From NCBI RefSeq assembly GCF_013410775.1, contig NZ_JACCFH010000001.1, positions 1,798,001 to 1,862,000 on the forward strand: 64,000 bases of DNA, in the 5' to 3' direction. Numbering within the stretch: the first letter of the stretch is position 1; each line of letters starts with the position of its first letter. Positions 27,026 to 35,591 of the stretch are shown here, piece by piece. The notes under the pieces are model-generated. The model was not told where the DNA came from. It was given only the letters and a program-made list of their open reading frames with translations, and ran no database searches. The stretch comes from Sphaerotilus montanus (GTDB taxonomy: Bacteria; Pseudomonadota; Gammaproteobacteria; Burkholderiales; Burkholderiaceae_C). Made by a program: the position numbers and the translations under genes.

Positions 27026-27688
27026 ATGACCGCACACCGAGAGATCAAGAACCACCTCTACGAGCAGGTCGCCCGCATCGGCAAGGCCATGGCCAGCCCG
27101 AAGCGGCTGGAACTGGTCGAATTGCTGTGCCAGGGGGAGAAGACCGTCGAGACCTTGGCAGCGCAGGCCGACATCAGCGTCAAGCTCACCAGCGCACACC
27201 TCAGGGAGCTGCGGCTGGCCCGCCTCGTCGAGACGCGCAAGGACGGCAAGTACGTGCTGTACCGCCTGAGCAGCACCAGCGTGGCCGACCTGTGGGTCAG
27301 CCTGCGCGCCGAAGCCGAGGAACGGCTCGTGGAACTGCAGGTGGCGCTCGGGGACGTGGTCGCACACGGGCACGCACTCGAAGGGCTGGACCGGCAAGCC
27401 TTGCTGCACAAGGCGTCCCTGGGCGAGGTCGTGGTGCTGGATGTGCGCCCCGCGGCCGAGTACAGCGCCGCCCATCTGCCGCACGCCCGATCGATGCCGA
27501 TGAACGAGTTGAGGCAGCGTCTGGCCGAGCTGCCGCCAGGGCTGCCCGTGGTGGCCTACTGCCGTGGGCCGTTCTGCCTCATGGCCAAGGAAGCGGTCGA
27601 ACTGCTGCGCCAGCACGGCCACCCCGCCATCCACTTGACCGATGGCGTGGCCGAGTGGCGCGCCCGCGGTCTGCCGCTTGCCGCCTGA
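27026..27688 (+). CDS. ArsR-family regulator fused to a rhodanese domain
   Basis: A 220-residue protein. Residues about 10-95 are an ArsR winged helix-turn-helix (MASPKRLELVELLCQGEKTVETLAAQADISVKLTSAHLRELR). Residues about 125-218 are a rhodanese domain with LDVRPAAEY and active-site loop CRGPFC, so it can probably bind persulfide. This fusion suggests sulfur or redox sensing. It leads a cassette with an MFS transporter (15 bases later) and a secreted rhodanese. The ATG is seven bases after a TAGAAT box, so its mRNA may be leaderless. Confidence 0.9.
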   Translation: MTAHREIKNHLYEQVARIGKAMASPKRLELVELLCQGEKTVETLAAQADISVKLTSAHLRELRLARLVETRKDGKYVLYRLSSTSVADLWVSLRAEAEERLVELQVALGDVVAHGHALEGLDRQALLHKASLGEVVVLDVRPAAEYSAAHLPHARSMPMNELRQRLAELPPGLPVVAYCRGPFCLMAKEAVELLRQHGHPAIHLTDGVAEWRARGLPLAA

Positions 27689-27702
27689 AGGCACGGACCT
27701 CC

Positions 27703-28998
27703 ATGCGCTTCGGTCTGCGTGCCAACCGCGCTCAGGTGTCCCACCACCTGCTGCAGGTGCTGCTGGTCGGCATGACGATCGGCATGATGCGCAACGTCGT
27801 GCCGGCGCTGGCCGAGTCCGAGTTCGGCGTGCCACGCGGCTCGTTCATGCTGCTGGTGGCGTTCGTCGTCGCCTTCGGCTTCGTCAAGGGCGCGATGAAC
27901 TTCGTCGCGGGCCGGCTGGCCGAGCGCATCGGGCGACGCCGGGTGCTGCTGATCGGCTGGGCGGTGGCGCTGCCGATTCCGCTTCTGGTGGCCTGGGCGC
28001 CGTCCTGGGGCTGGATCGTCGCGGCCACGGTGCTGCTGGGGGTGAACCAGGGGCTGACGTGGTCCATGACGCAGACTGCCAAGCTCGACCTCACGCGGGC
28101 GGACCAGCGCGGTCTGGTCATCGGGCTGAACGAGTTTTCGGGCTATGCAGGTGTCGCCATCGCCGGGGTGCTGACGGGCTACGCCGCGGTGTGGCTCGGG
28201 CCGCGGCAAGGCTTGCTGTGGTTCGGCATGGCGGTGATCGGGCTGGCGAGCGTGCTGGCGTGGTGGGCCGTGGTCGAAACCTTGCCGTGGGCGCATGCGG
28301 AGGTGAAGGGCCACGCGGCGGCCGCCGCAGTCGCCGGCCTGCGCCCGCGTCATCCGTCCGGGGTGAGCGCGCATCCGAGCACCCGCGAACTCTTCGCGCT
28401 GGTGAGCTGGAAGGACCGGCGGCTGGCCGCGCTGTGCCAGGCCGGGCTGGTCGAGAAGTTCGTCGATGCGCTGGTCTGGGTCTTCTGGCCGGTCTACCTG
28501 CACCAGCAGGGCGTGGATCTGCCCGGGATTGGCTGGATCGTGGGCGTCTACGGCTTCACCTGGGGTGGCGCGCAGTTCTTCACCGGGCGGCTCTCCGACC
28601 GCATCGGTCGGCACGGCCTCAACGTCGCGGGCATGTGGCTGTGTGGCGCGGGCGTGGCCCTGCTGCCGATGGGCCACAGCGCGTGGTGGTGGAGCACGTC
28701 GGCCGCGGTCGCCGGGTTGGGCATGGCCATGCTCTACCCGAATCTGAGCGCCGCGGTGGCCGACATCGCCCACCCGACATGGCGCGCCTCGGCCATCGGC
28801 CTCTACCGCTTCTGGCGCGACCTGGGCTACGGGCTCGGTGCACTCGGGCTGGGCGCCGCGGCGGCACTGGGTGGACGCATCGAGACCGCGTTCTCGTTCG
28901 TGGCCGTGGCGATGTTCCTGTCGGGGGGCGTGCTGTGGCGCTGGGGGGAAGAAACCCACCTGCGACTCAACCCGGCCCCGGTGGTGCTGGAAGACTGA
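27703..28998 (+). CDS. MFS transporter in the sulfur/rhodanese cassette
   Basis: A 431-residue protein with 12 predicted transmembrane helices. The helix 2-3 loop motif GRLAERIGRRRV and its repeat GRLSDRIGRHGLN mark the two halves. The transported compound is unknown; position between an ArsR-rhodanese regulator and a periplasmic rhodanese suggests a sulfur compound or a toxic oxyanion. It begins 14 bases after the regulator stop. A GC-rich loop of about 35 residues (HAAAAAVAGLRPRHPSGVS) separates the halves. Confidence 0.88.
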   Translation: MRFGLRANRAQVSHHLLQVLLVGMTIGMMRNVVPALAESEFGVPRGSFMLLVAFVVAFGFVKGAMNFVAGRLAERIGRRRVLLIGWAVALPIPLLVAWAPSWGWIVAATVLLGVNQGLTWSMTQTAKLDLTRADQRGLVIGLNEFSGYAGVAIAGVLTGYAAVWLGPRQGLLWFGMAVIGLASVLAWWAVVETLPWAHAEVKGHAAAAAVAGLRPRHPSGVSAHPSTRELFALVSWKDRRLAALCQAGLVEKFVDALVWVFWPVYLHQQGVDLPGIGWIVGVYGFTWGGAQFFTGRLSDRIGRHGLNVAGMWLCGAGVALLPMGHSAWWWSTSAAVAGLGMAMLYPNLSAAVADIAHPTWRASAIGLYRFWRDLGYGLGALGLGAAAALGGRIETAFSFVAVAMFLSGGVLWRWGEETHLRLNPAPVVLED

Positions 28999-29015
28999 CC
29001 TTGCTGGAGACCCTG

Positions 29016-29486
29016 ATGAACCTGATGAACCTGATGACCGCGGCTCACCGAGCCAAGACCCTGGCCCTGGCTGCCACCTGTGCCGCCGTGCTGGGCGGAC
29101 TGCCGCTCCTGGCCCACGCCCAGCTCGACAAGGCCAGCACGGAGGCGCTGGAGACCTACTTCGAGTTCAGCGACTACAACAGCGGCACCATCATGGCCGA
29201 GCAGATCCCGGCGGGAGACTGGAAGACGTTCTACCTCCTCGACGTCCGCGATGCAGGCCAGTTCGCCAAGGAGCACATCCCCGGTGCCGTGAACATCGAG
29301 TGGCGCAAGGTCTTCGCCGAGCGGGCGTCGCTGCCCAAGGACCAGCTGATCCTGGCCTACTGCAACACGGGCTCGTTTGCGGCCCAGTCGGCGATGGCGC
29401 TGCGCCTGGCCGGGTTCGAGAACGTGCGCCTTCTGCACGGCGGGTTCATCGCCTGGAAAGCGGCCACCGCAGCGGCTGCGAAGTAG
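29016..29486 (+). CDS. Secreted rhodanese-like protein
   Basis: A 156-residue precursor with a signal peptide (cleavage near LAHAQ) and a single rhodanese domain: FYLLDVRDAGQFAKEHIPGAVNIEW, then the active-site YCNTGSFAAQSA with its catalytic Cys. It would transfer sulfane sulfur in the periplasm. Three in-frame ATGs (29016, 29025, 29034) come from a tandem CTGATGAAC repeat; the third best fits the signal peptide. It follows the MFS gene by 17 bases, so the three genes form an operon. Confidence 0.85.
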   Translation: MNLMNLMTAAHRAKTLALAATCAAVLGGLPLLAHAQLDKASTEALETYFEFSDYNSGTIMAEQIPAGDWKTFYLLDVRDAGQFAKEHIPGAVNIEWRKVFAERASLPKDQLILAYCNTGSFAAQSAMALRLAGFENVRLLHGGFIAWKAATAAAAK

Positions 29487-29504
29487 CACGCGCCAGGCTG
29501 CGGC

Positions 29505-31529
29505 TCAGTGCGCCAGCGGCCCCGCGTCGTCGAGCGGCGACGCGATCCCGAACCGCTTCATCCGCCGGTACAGCGTCATGCGCGAGCAGCCCAGCGTGCG
29601 CGCCACGGCGGACACGTTCCAGCGCGCCGCCCGCAGCGCCTGCAACAACCGATCGGCCTCCTCGCCCGGCGTCGCTTCGGTGCTCACCGGCGCTGCGGTT
29701 TCACGACGCCTCGCCGTCAGCGCGTCCGGCAGATCGTCCAGCCGCACCACGCCGTCGTTGCAGACCGTGCGCGCGTAGTCGATCGCGTTGTGCAGCTCGC
29801 GCAGGTTGCCGGGCCAGCCGTGGCGGTGCAGCGCGGCGCGGGCGTCGGTGGTCAGGCGGGGTGGCGCGGCCGGGCGGGTGGCGTCGGCCAGCAGGCGGTC
29901 GATCAGCCAGTCGAGGTCTTGCCGTTCGCGCAGCGGCGGCAGCGTGAACAGCGCGCCGTTGAGCCGGTAGTACAGGTCCTCGCGGAAACGCCCCTCGCGC
30001 ACCATCGCCTCCAGCGCGCAGTGCGTCGCGGCGATCACGCGCAGGTTCACCGGCACCGGCCGCGTCGCGCCGATCGGCAGCACCTCGCGTTCGGCCAGCA
30101 CCCGCAGCAGCCGCGCCTGCAGTCCGCGCGGCATGTCGCCGATCTCGTCGAGGAAGAGCGTGCCGCCATCGGCTTCCTGGATCAGCCCGCGCTTGCCCCG
30201 CGGCCCGGCGCCGGAGAAGCTGCCCGCGAGGTGGCCGAACAGTTCACTCTCGATCAGCGTCTCGGGGATGGCGGCGCAGTTCACCGCGACGAACGGGCCG
30301 GCGCGGCGCTGGCTGCTCTGGTGCAGCGCCTTGGCAAAGTATTCCTTGCCGCTGCCGGTCTCGCCGGTGAGGAGCAGGCTGACGGGGCTGTTGACGAGCC
30401 GGGCGGCGCGGGTGATCTGGCGGTCCAGCGCGGGGTCGCCGCCCGAGAGCGCCTGCAGCGGTGGCGGTACGGGCTGCTCGACCTGCGGTGCCCGGCGCGG
30501 CGCGGCGTCCGGTGCCGCGGCGGAGGACCAGGGCGCGCGGGTCGGCGGTGGCGTCACGCCCAGGAACAGCCGGTGTCGGCCGCCCGCACGCAGCACCGCG
30601 CGCTGGTCGACCGCCCGGCCCTGCACGAAGCGCCCCAGCTCGTTCAACGACACGTCCAGCAGCCGGCCCAGCGGTTGTCCGATCAGCGTGGACACGGCGC
30701 CCGGCGGACGACCCGCCGCGCCCGTCGCCGGCTCGAACAGCCGCTGCGCCCGCCGGTTGTGGCCGATCACGCGCCCGCTGCTGTCGAGCGCCAGCAGGTA
30801 GTCGGGGTTCACGTCGAGGAACTGCGGCGCCTCGCTCAGCCGCAGCACCCAGTCGCGGCGGTGGCGGTGCAGAAAGGCGGCGTTCTCCACCTGCTGCGCA
30901 CACGCCTTGACCAGTTGCAGCGCCAGGTGCTGGCTCTCCTTGGGCTGGTGGCTGCTGAGCTGCGAGATGTCGAGCACGGCGTTGAGCTGGCCGCGGGCGT
31001 CGTAGACCGGCGCGCTGGTGCAGGTCAGCGGGATGTGCGTGGCGTCGAAGTGGTCGTCGAGGTGGACGGTGAGCGCCTCGCCGGTGCTCAGGCAGGTGCC
31101 GACGCCACAGGTGCCCGCGTGTGCCTCGCTCCAGTCGGCGCCGAGGTAGAGCCCCGCCTTGCGCAGGCTCGGCTCCAGCACCAGGTCGCCGAGGAAATCC
31201 ACCGTCACCCCGCGCGCGTCCGTCAGCAGCACGACATAGCCCAGCCCGGCGACCTGCTGGTACAGCGCCTCCAGCCCGTGGCGGGCGATGTGGAGGAAGG
31301 CGTCCATCTGCTCCTGGTGCTCGCGCAGCCGGGCCTGCGGCAGGATGATCGCCTCCTGCATTCGCGTCGGGTCGAGCCGGTGTTCGTGGACGCAGCGCTG
31401 CCAGCTCGCGCGGATGATGGTGTCGTGGCGGGCGGCAGCGGGTGCGGTCATGCCAGCGTCAGCCACCTGCATCACCGTGGCGATGTGGGCGCGCTGGGAA
31501 GGCGCGGCGACCAGGGCGTGGGGCGGCAT
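29505..31529 (-). CDS. AcoR-type sigma-54-dependent transcriptional activator
   Basis: A 674-residue activator. An N-terminal GAF-type sensor (about residues 45-240) is followed by a PAS-like region, then an AAA+ domain (about 345-580) with Walker A GETGSGKE, Walker B GGTLFLDEIGD and an arginine finger region. The sigma-54-contact loop reads GSFSGA rather than the canonical GAFTGA, a substitution worth testing. A Fis-type helix-turn-helix (VSAVARTLGCSRMTLYRRMKRF) ends it. It is divergent from the GGDEF-EAL gene. AcoR-type proteins often control acetoin or alcohol catabolism, but no such genes are adjacent. Confidence 0.88.
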   Translation of the reverse strand: MPPHALVAAPSQRAHIATVMQVADAGMTAPAAARHDTIIRASWQRCVHEHRLDPTRMQEAIILPQARLREHQEQMDAFLHIARHGLEALYQQVAGLGYVVLLTDARGVTVDFLGDLVLEPSLRKAGLYLGADWSEAHAGTCGVGTCLSTGEALTVHLDDHFDATHIPLTCTSAPVYDARGQLNAVLDISQLSSHQPKESQHLALQLVKACAQQVENAAFLHRHRRDWVLRLSEAPQFLDVNPDYLLALDSSGRVIGHNRRAQRLFEPATGAAGRPPGAVSTLIGQPLGRLLDVSLNELGRFVQGRAVDQRAVLRAGGRHRLFLGVTPPPTRAPWSSAAAPDAAPRRAPQVEQPVPPPLQALSGGDPALDRQITRAARLVNSPVSLLLTGETGSGKEYFAKALHQSSQRRAGPFVAVNCAAIPETLIESELFGHLAGSFSGAGPRGKRGLIQEADGGTLFLDEIGDMPRGLQARLLRVLAEREVLPIGATRPVPVNLRVIAATHCALEAMVREGRFREDLYYRLNGALFTLPPLRERQDLDWLIDRLLADATRPAAPPRLTTDARAALHRHGWPGNLRELHNAIDYARTVCNDGVVRLDDLPDALTARRRETAAPVSTEATPGEEADRLLQALRAARWNVSAVARTLGCSRMTLYRRMKRFGIASPLDDAGPLAH

Positions 31530-31700
31530 GGCGGTCTCCGTGGCGGGGATGCTGCAGGGAGCGACCACTGTGCCGCAGCCGACACCCGCTGACGAGCCGT
31601 GAATACCCCCTTCTTTGGCAATGCCCCGTTATTTGTGCGTCGTCAAGATACGCAAAGAGTTGAAGATATTCGACTTTCTACGTGCCACGCTTTCAACCGC

Positions 31701-33992
31701 ATGACTGCCGCCCGCATCGTCGCTCTCTTCCTGCTGTTCGGAACGGTCTGGATCCTGGTTTCGGACCGCGCCATCGGGCTGTTCACGCAGGACATCGCGC
31801 TGCTGTCGACGATCCAGTCCTTCAAGGGGCTGCTCTTTGTCGGGCTCAGTGCGCTGCTTCTCTACGTGCTGGTGCGCCGGTCCGAGCGGACCCGTGCCGC
31901 GCTGGAAGCCCAGGCCATGCAGCAGCGTGACCACCTCGCCGACATCCTGAACGTCAACCCGGCCGTCCTCTATTCGCTGCGTCCGGCCGCACCGTCGGGG
32001 GCGCTCGCGATCGACTTCGTGGGGCAGAACGTCGAGACCGTCACCGGCTACCCGGTGGCGCAGTGGCTGTCGACGCCGAATCTGTGGACGTACCGCCTCC
32101 ATCCCGATGACCTGGATCGAATCCACCAGGCGCAGCGCACGCTGATGGCCACCGGCTCGGTGCGGCATGAATACCGTTTCCGGCATGCGGACGGCCACTA
32201 CCGCTGGATCAATGACAGCGTGGTGGTGGTGCGCGATGCGGCGGGCGCGATCACCAACCTGACCGGTGCCTGGCTGGACGTGACCGACCGCCGGCAGGCC
32301 GAAGAACGTGCACGCCTGATCGCGCAGGTGTTCGAGTCGAGCCAGGAAGGCATCTTCATCACCGACGAGCGGGCGCGCATCCTCTCGATCAACCGCGCCT
32401 TCTCCCGGATCACGGGCTACGCGCTGGGCGAGGTGCTGGGCAAGACCCCTGCGCTGCTCAAGTCGGGGCGGCAGGACGGGGCCTTCTATGCAGCGATGTG
32501 GGCGCAGATCAATGCCGAGGGCCACTGGGGCGGCGAGATCTGGAACCGCCGCAAGTCCGGTGAGGTGTACCCCGAGTGGCTCACCATCAACGCGATCCGG
32601 GACGATCAGGGCCAGGTCCGCCAGTACCTGGGCATCTTCACCGAAACCTCCAGCCGCAAGGCGGCCGAAGAACGCATCCTCCACCTGGCCAACTACGACG
32701 CGCTGACCGACCTGCCCAACCGGGCCCTGCTGGCCGACCGTGCGCGGGTGGCGCTGTCGACCGCTGGCCGGCAGCGCACGCCGCTGACCGTGATGCACCT
32801 GAACGTGGACCACTTCGGCCGTATCAACGAGTCCCTCGGCCACGAGGTCGGCGACCAGGTGCTGTGCGAGGTCGCCCTGCGGCTCACGGGCGTGCTGCGG
32901 ACCGATGACACCGTGTGCCGGCTCGGTGGCGACGACTTCATCCTGCTGCTGCCCAACACCTCGGCCCGGGACAGTGCCCAGCTCAGCCTGCGCCTGATGG
33001 CCGCCGTGGCCGAACCGTTGAACGTGATGAGCAACCAGGTGCTGCACCTGACCGCCAGTGTGGGCGTGGCCGAGTACCCCGACAACGGATCCGACCTGGC
33101 CCGCCTGACGCAGGCGGCGGAATCGGCCGTGCACCAGGCCAAGCGCGAGGGCCGCAACACGGTGCGCTTCTTCTCGCTGAACCTGCAGGAGCAGATACAG
33201 GACGCGCTGGCGCTGACGCGCGACCTGCGCTGGGCGCAGGAGCGGGGGCAGCTCGTGCTGCACTACCAGCCCAAGGTGAACGCCGTCACGCAGCGCATCG
33301 TCGGCGTCGAGGCCCTCATCCGCTGGCAGCACCCGACGCGGGGCCTGGTGCCGCCGTCGCGGTTCATCCCCATCGCCGAGGAGTCGGGGCTGATCCAGGA
33401 GATCGGCACCTGGGTGATCCGGCGGGCGCTGGCGCAGACCGCCGAATGGCAGGCGGCGGGGCTGCCGGTCGTGCCGGTGGCGGTGAACCTGTCGGTGGTG
33501 CAGTTCCGCCACCCGGGGCTGCGCGACAGCCTGGCCGAGGCGCTGCGCGACAGCGGCTTGCCGGCGGCGATGCTGGAGCTGGAGCTGACCGAGAGCGTGG
33601 CGATGGAGGACTCGACCTTCACCATCGCCACCATCGCCGGCCTGAAGCAGCTTGGCGTGACGCTGTCGATCGACGACTTCGGCACCGGGTACTCCTCGCT
33701 CAGCTACCTCAAGCGCTTCGCGGTGGACAAGCTCAAGATCGACCAGTCCTTCGTGCGCGGCCTGCACCACGACCCGCAGGACGAGGCCATCGTCACCACC
33801 GTGATCAACCTGGCGCGCAGCCTCGGCCTGACCACCGTCGGCGAAGGTGTCGAGACCACCGAGCAGCGCGACTTCCTGCGCCGCAACGGCTGCGACGAGC
33901 TGCAGGGCTACCTGTTCAGCCGGCCGCTGCCGGCCGAGGCGTTCGAGACGCTGCTGCGCAGCTCGGTCGGCGTGGCGCCCTGCATCGCCTGA
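31701..33992 (+). CDS. Membrane PAS-PAS-GGDEF-EAL cyclic-di-GMP signalling protein
   Basis: A 763-residue protein. Two N-terminal transmembrane helices are followed by two PAS domains (the second with PAC, ending GIFTETSSRKAAEER), a GGDEF domain with RLGGDDF, and a C-terminal EAL domain with EALIRWQHP, LELTESVAM and IDDFGTGYSSL. Both enzymatic motifs look intact, so it may both make and degrade cyclic-di-GMP. A GTG at 31599 is in frame, but the intervening codons include rare TTA, AGA and CGA, so ATG 31701 is preferred. It may influence the pel genes at the end of the window. Confidence 0.9.
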   Translation: MTAARIVALFLLFGTVWILVSDRAIGLFTQDIALLSTIQSFKGLLFVGLSALLLYVLVRRSERTRAALEAQAMQQRDHLADILNVNPAVLYSLRPAAPSGALAIDFVGQNVETVTGYPVAQWLSTPNLWTYRLHPDDLDRIHQAQRTLMATGSVRHEYRFRHADGHYRWINDSVVVVRDAAGAITNLTGAWLDVTDRRQAEERARLIAQVFESSQEGIFITDERARILSINRAFSRITGYALGEVLGKTPALLKSGRQDGAFYAAMWAQINAEGHWGGEIWNRRKSGEVYPEWLTINAIRDDQGQVRQYLGIFTETSSRKAAEERILHLANYDALTDLPNRALLADRARVALSTAGRQRTPLTVMHLNVDHFGRINESLGHEVGDQVLCEVALRLTGVLRTDDTVCRLGGDDFILLLPNTSARDSAQLSLRLMAAVAEPLNVMSNQVLHLTASVGVAEYPDNGSDLARLTQAAESAVHQAKREGRNTVRFFSLNLQEQIQDALALTRDLRWAQERGQLVLHYQPKVNAVTQRIVGVEALIRWQHPTRGLVPPSRFIPIAEESGLIQEIGTWVIRRALAQTAEWQAAGLPVVPVAVNLSVVQFRHPGLRDSLAEALRDSGLPAAMLELELTESVAMEDSTFTIATIAGLKQLGVTLSIDDFGTGYSSLSYLKRFAVDKLKIDQSFVRGLHHDPQDEAIVTTVINLARSLGLTTVGEGVETTEQRDFLRRNGCDELQGYLFSRPLPAEAFETLLRSSVGVAPCIA

Positions 33993-34020
33993 AGGCGGCC
34001 AGCCACCTGCCGCCCGCGGT

Positions 34021-34461
34021 TCAGCCCAGTAGCCGTCGGTACTGCACGAAGCCGCTCTTGTCGGCGATCCGGTCGTAGAGCTGCATCGCGTCGAGGTTGG
34101 TCTCGTGGGTCAGCCAGTGGACACGCGAGGTGCCGGCCTGCGTTGCCGCGGCGTAGACATGCTCGATCAGTGCCCGGCCGATGCCCTGGCCACGGTGGTC
34201 GGGCGCGGCGTACAGGTCCTGCAGGTAGCAGTAGTCGCCGGTGGTCCAGCAGCTGCGGTGGAAGAGGTAGTGGACGATCCCCACCAGCTGGCCCTCGACC
34301 TCGGCGACGGCACAGTGCATCGGCTCCTCCGGCGTGTGGAAGCGCTGCCAGGTCGTGGCGGTGACCGCGTCCGGAATGCTGGCGCGGTAGAAGGTCTGGT
34401 AGCCCTTCCAGAGCGGGAGCCACTGGGCGTGGTCCTCGGGGCGGGCGGGTCGGATCAGCAT
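34021..34461 (-). CDS. GNAT-family N-acetyltransferase
   Basis: A 146-residue single-domain acetyltransferase. The acetyl-CoA pyrophosphate loop is seen as DHRGQGIGRALIEHV (motif A, Q/RxxGxG/A), preceded by YLQDLYAAP. It begins MLIRPARPEDHAQWLPLW, a typical GNAT start. The acceptor substrate is unknown. It converges with the GGDEF-EAL gene; an 72-base gap separates it from the DUF6544 gene. Confidence 0.88.
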   Translation of the reverse strand: MLIRPARPEDHAQWLPLWKGYQTFYRASIPDAVTATTWQRFHTPEEPMHCAVAEVEGQLVGIVHYLFHRSCWTTGDYCYLQDLYAAPDHRGQGIGRALIEHVYAAATQAGTSRVHWLTHETNLDAMQLYDRIADKSGFVQYRRLLG

Positions 34462-34533
34462 GGGCGGCTTCCTTCGGTGGGATCAGACCCCGTACGGTAG
34501 CGAACTTCGGCCCCGGCTTCCGTCACGGTCATG

Positions 34534-35418
34534 TCAGTCAACGAAGGTGTAGGTCAGCCGCGTGACCCGCCCGCGCCAGTAGGGCTTCAGTCCTTCGGGC
34601 AGACGCCACGCCACCTCGCCCGCCAGCGGCACGCGCATGCCGTCGCGCACCGCGTAGTCCGACCAGCGGCCCTCCCACACGGTCGGCACGCTGTGTCCGT
34701 CCACCATGCGTCCCCGCGCCTCGGCCCGCATCGAGTCGACCATCGCGTCGTCGCCGAAGCGGAAGGTCATCGTCACCACGGTGGCCCCGTCGCGCAGCGT
34801 GACCCGCGCCGCGCGGTCGTCCACCGGCTCCCAGCGCAGATTCGGGCCGGGCAGCAGCAGGGTCGGGTACCAGGGCGCCTCGGCCAGGAAGCGCAGCAAC
34901 TCGCCCTGCGCCAGTTCGCCGCCGGTGTCGCGCTGGTCGGTGAGCGTGAACAGCCCGAACACGGCCGGATGCAGCCGGCCCTCGCCCGCCACATAGGCGT
35001 CGTGCACCCGCACCGGCACGCCCGGGAACACCGCGATGGCTGCGTCCCAGACGAAGCCCGGCCGGTCGATGGCGAACCGCTCGGTGGCGCGGAAGGGTTT
35101 CCAGCGGGGCGTGCGTTCGCCGAGGTCCATGGTGCCGACCTGCGCCATGTCCACGCTGCGGACCCGCCGCTGGCCCTCGGTCAGCGCGGCGCGCAGGTAG
35201 CGCTGCACGGGTGGGGGCAGGCCGTCGAGGTCGCGGGCCGCGTTGAACTGGCGGCCGGCGGCGGGTGCCGCCTGGGCGGCATCGAGCTGCTGGTGCAGCG
35301 CCGCCGTGGCCTCCGCCCAGCGCGTGGCGCCGATCCGCGACAGTCCGGCTACCGCCGCCACGCCCACCGCCACCAGCACGGCGAGCACGCCCAATCCTCC
35401 GACCAGCCACCTGTCCAT
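34534..35418 (-). CDS. DUF6544-family membrane-anchored protein
   Basis: A 294-residue protein with one N-terminal transmembrane helix (about residues 5-25). The body contains LPPPVQRYLRAAL, GVWDAAIAV-like FVWDAAIAVFPGVPVRVHDAYVAGEGRL, and a C-terminal VWEGRWSDYAVRDGMRVPLAGEVAWRLPEG, a pattern of the uncharacterised DUF6544 (formerly DUF6920) family. Function unknown. It is divergent from hipA. Confidence 0.72.
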   Translation of the reverse strand: MDRWLVGGLGVLAVLVAVGVAAVAGLSRIGATRWAEATAALHQQLDAAQAAPAAGRQFNAARDLDGLPPPVQRYLRAALTEGQRRVRSVDMAQVGTMDLGERTPRWKPFRATERFAIDRPGFVWDAAIAVFPGVPVRVHDAYVAGEGRLHPAVFGLFTLTDQRDTGGELAQGELLRFLAEAPWYPTLLLPGPNLRWEPVDDRAARVTLRDGATVVTMTFRFGDDAMVDSMRAEARGRMVDGHSVPTVWEGRWSDYAVRDGMRVPLAGEVAWRLPEGLKPYWRGRVTRLTYTFVD

Positions 35419-35534
35419 GCGAGATCTCCCTTTGCGCGGTCCATTCTGGGGGCCGGTGCGTACCGGCGGGTGATCTGACGCAACGGGTGTGGAGTTCGAG
35501 TGCTCGGGGAGCAGCGTTTCGATGCATTGACACA

Positions 35535-35550
35535 GAAATCTAGTGATTTC
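35535..35550. promoter_or_regulatory. Perfect inverted repeat upstream of hipA (candidate HipB operator)
   Basis: GAAATC-TAGT-GATTTC (35535-35550) is a perfect 6-bp palindrome three bases after TTGACA (35527-35532), a good -35 box. It lies in the 173-base gap between divergent DUF6544 and hipA. HipB-type antitoxins bind palindromes at such positions, so it is a reasonable candidate operator for the hipA-hipB pair. Confidence 0.55.
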
Positions 35551-35591
35551 ATGGATGCAGTGGCAACTTGAATGACTAGAATTCTGTGCAA

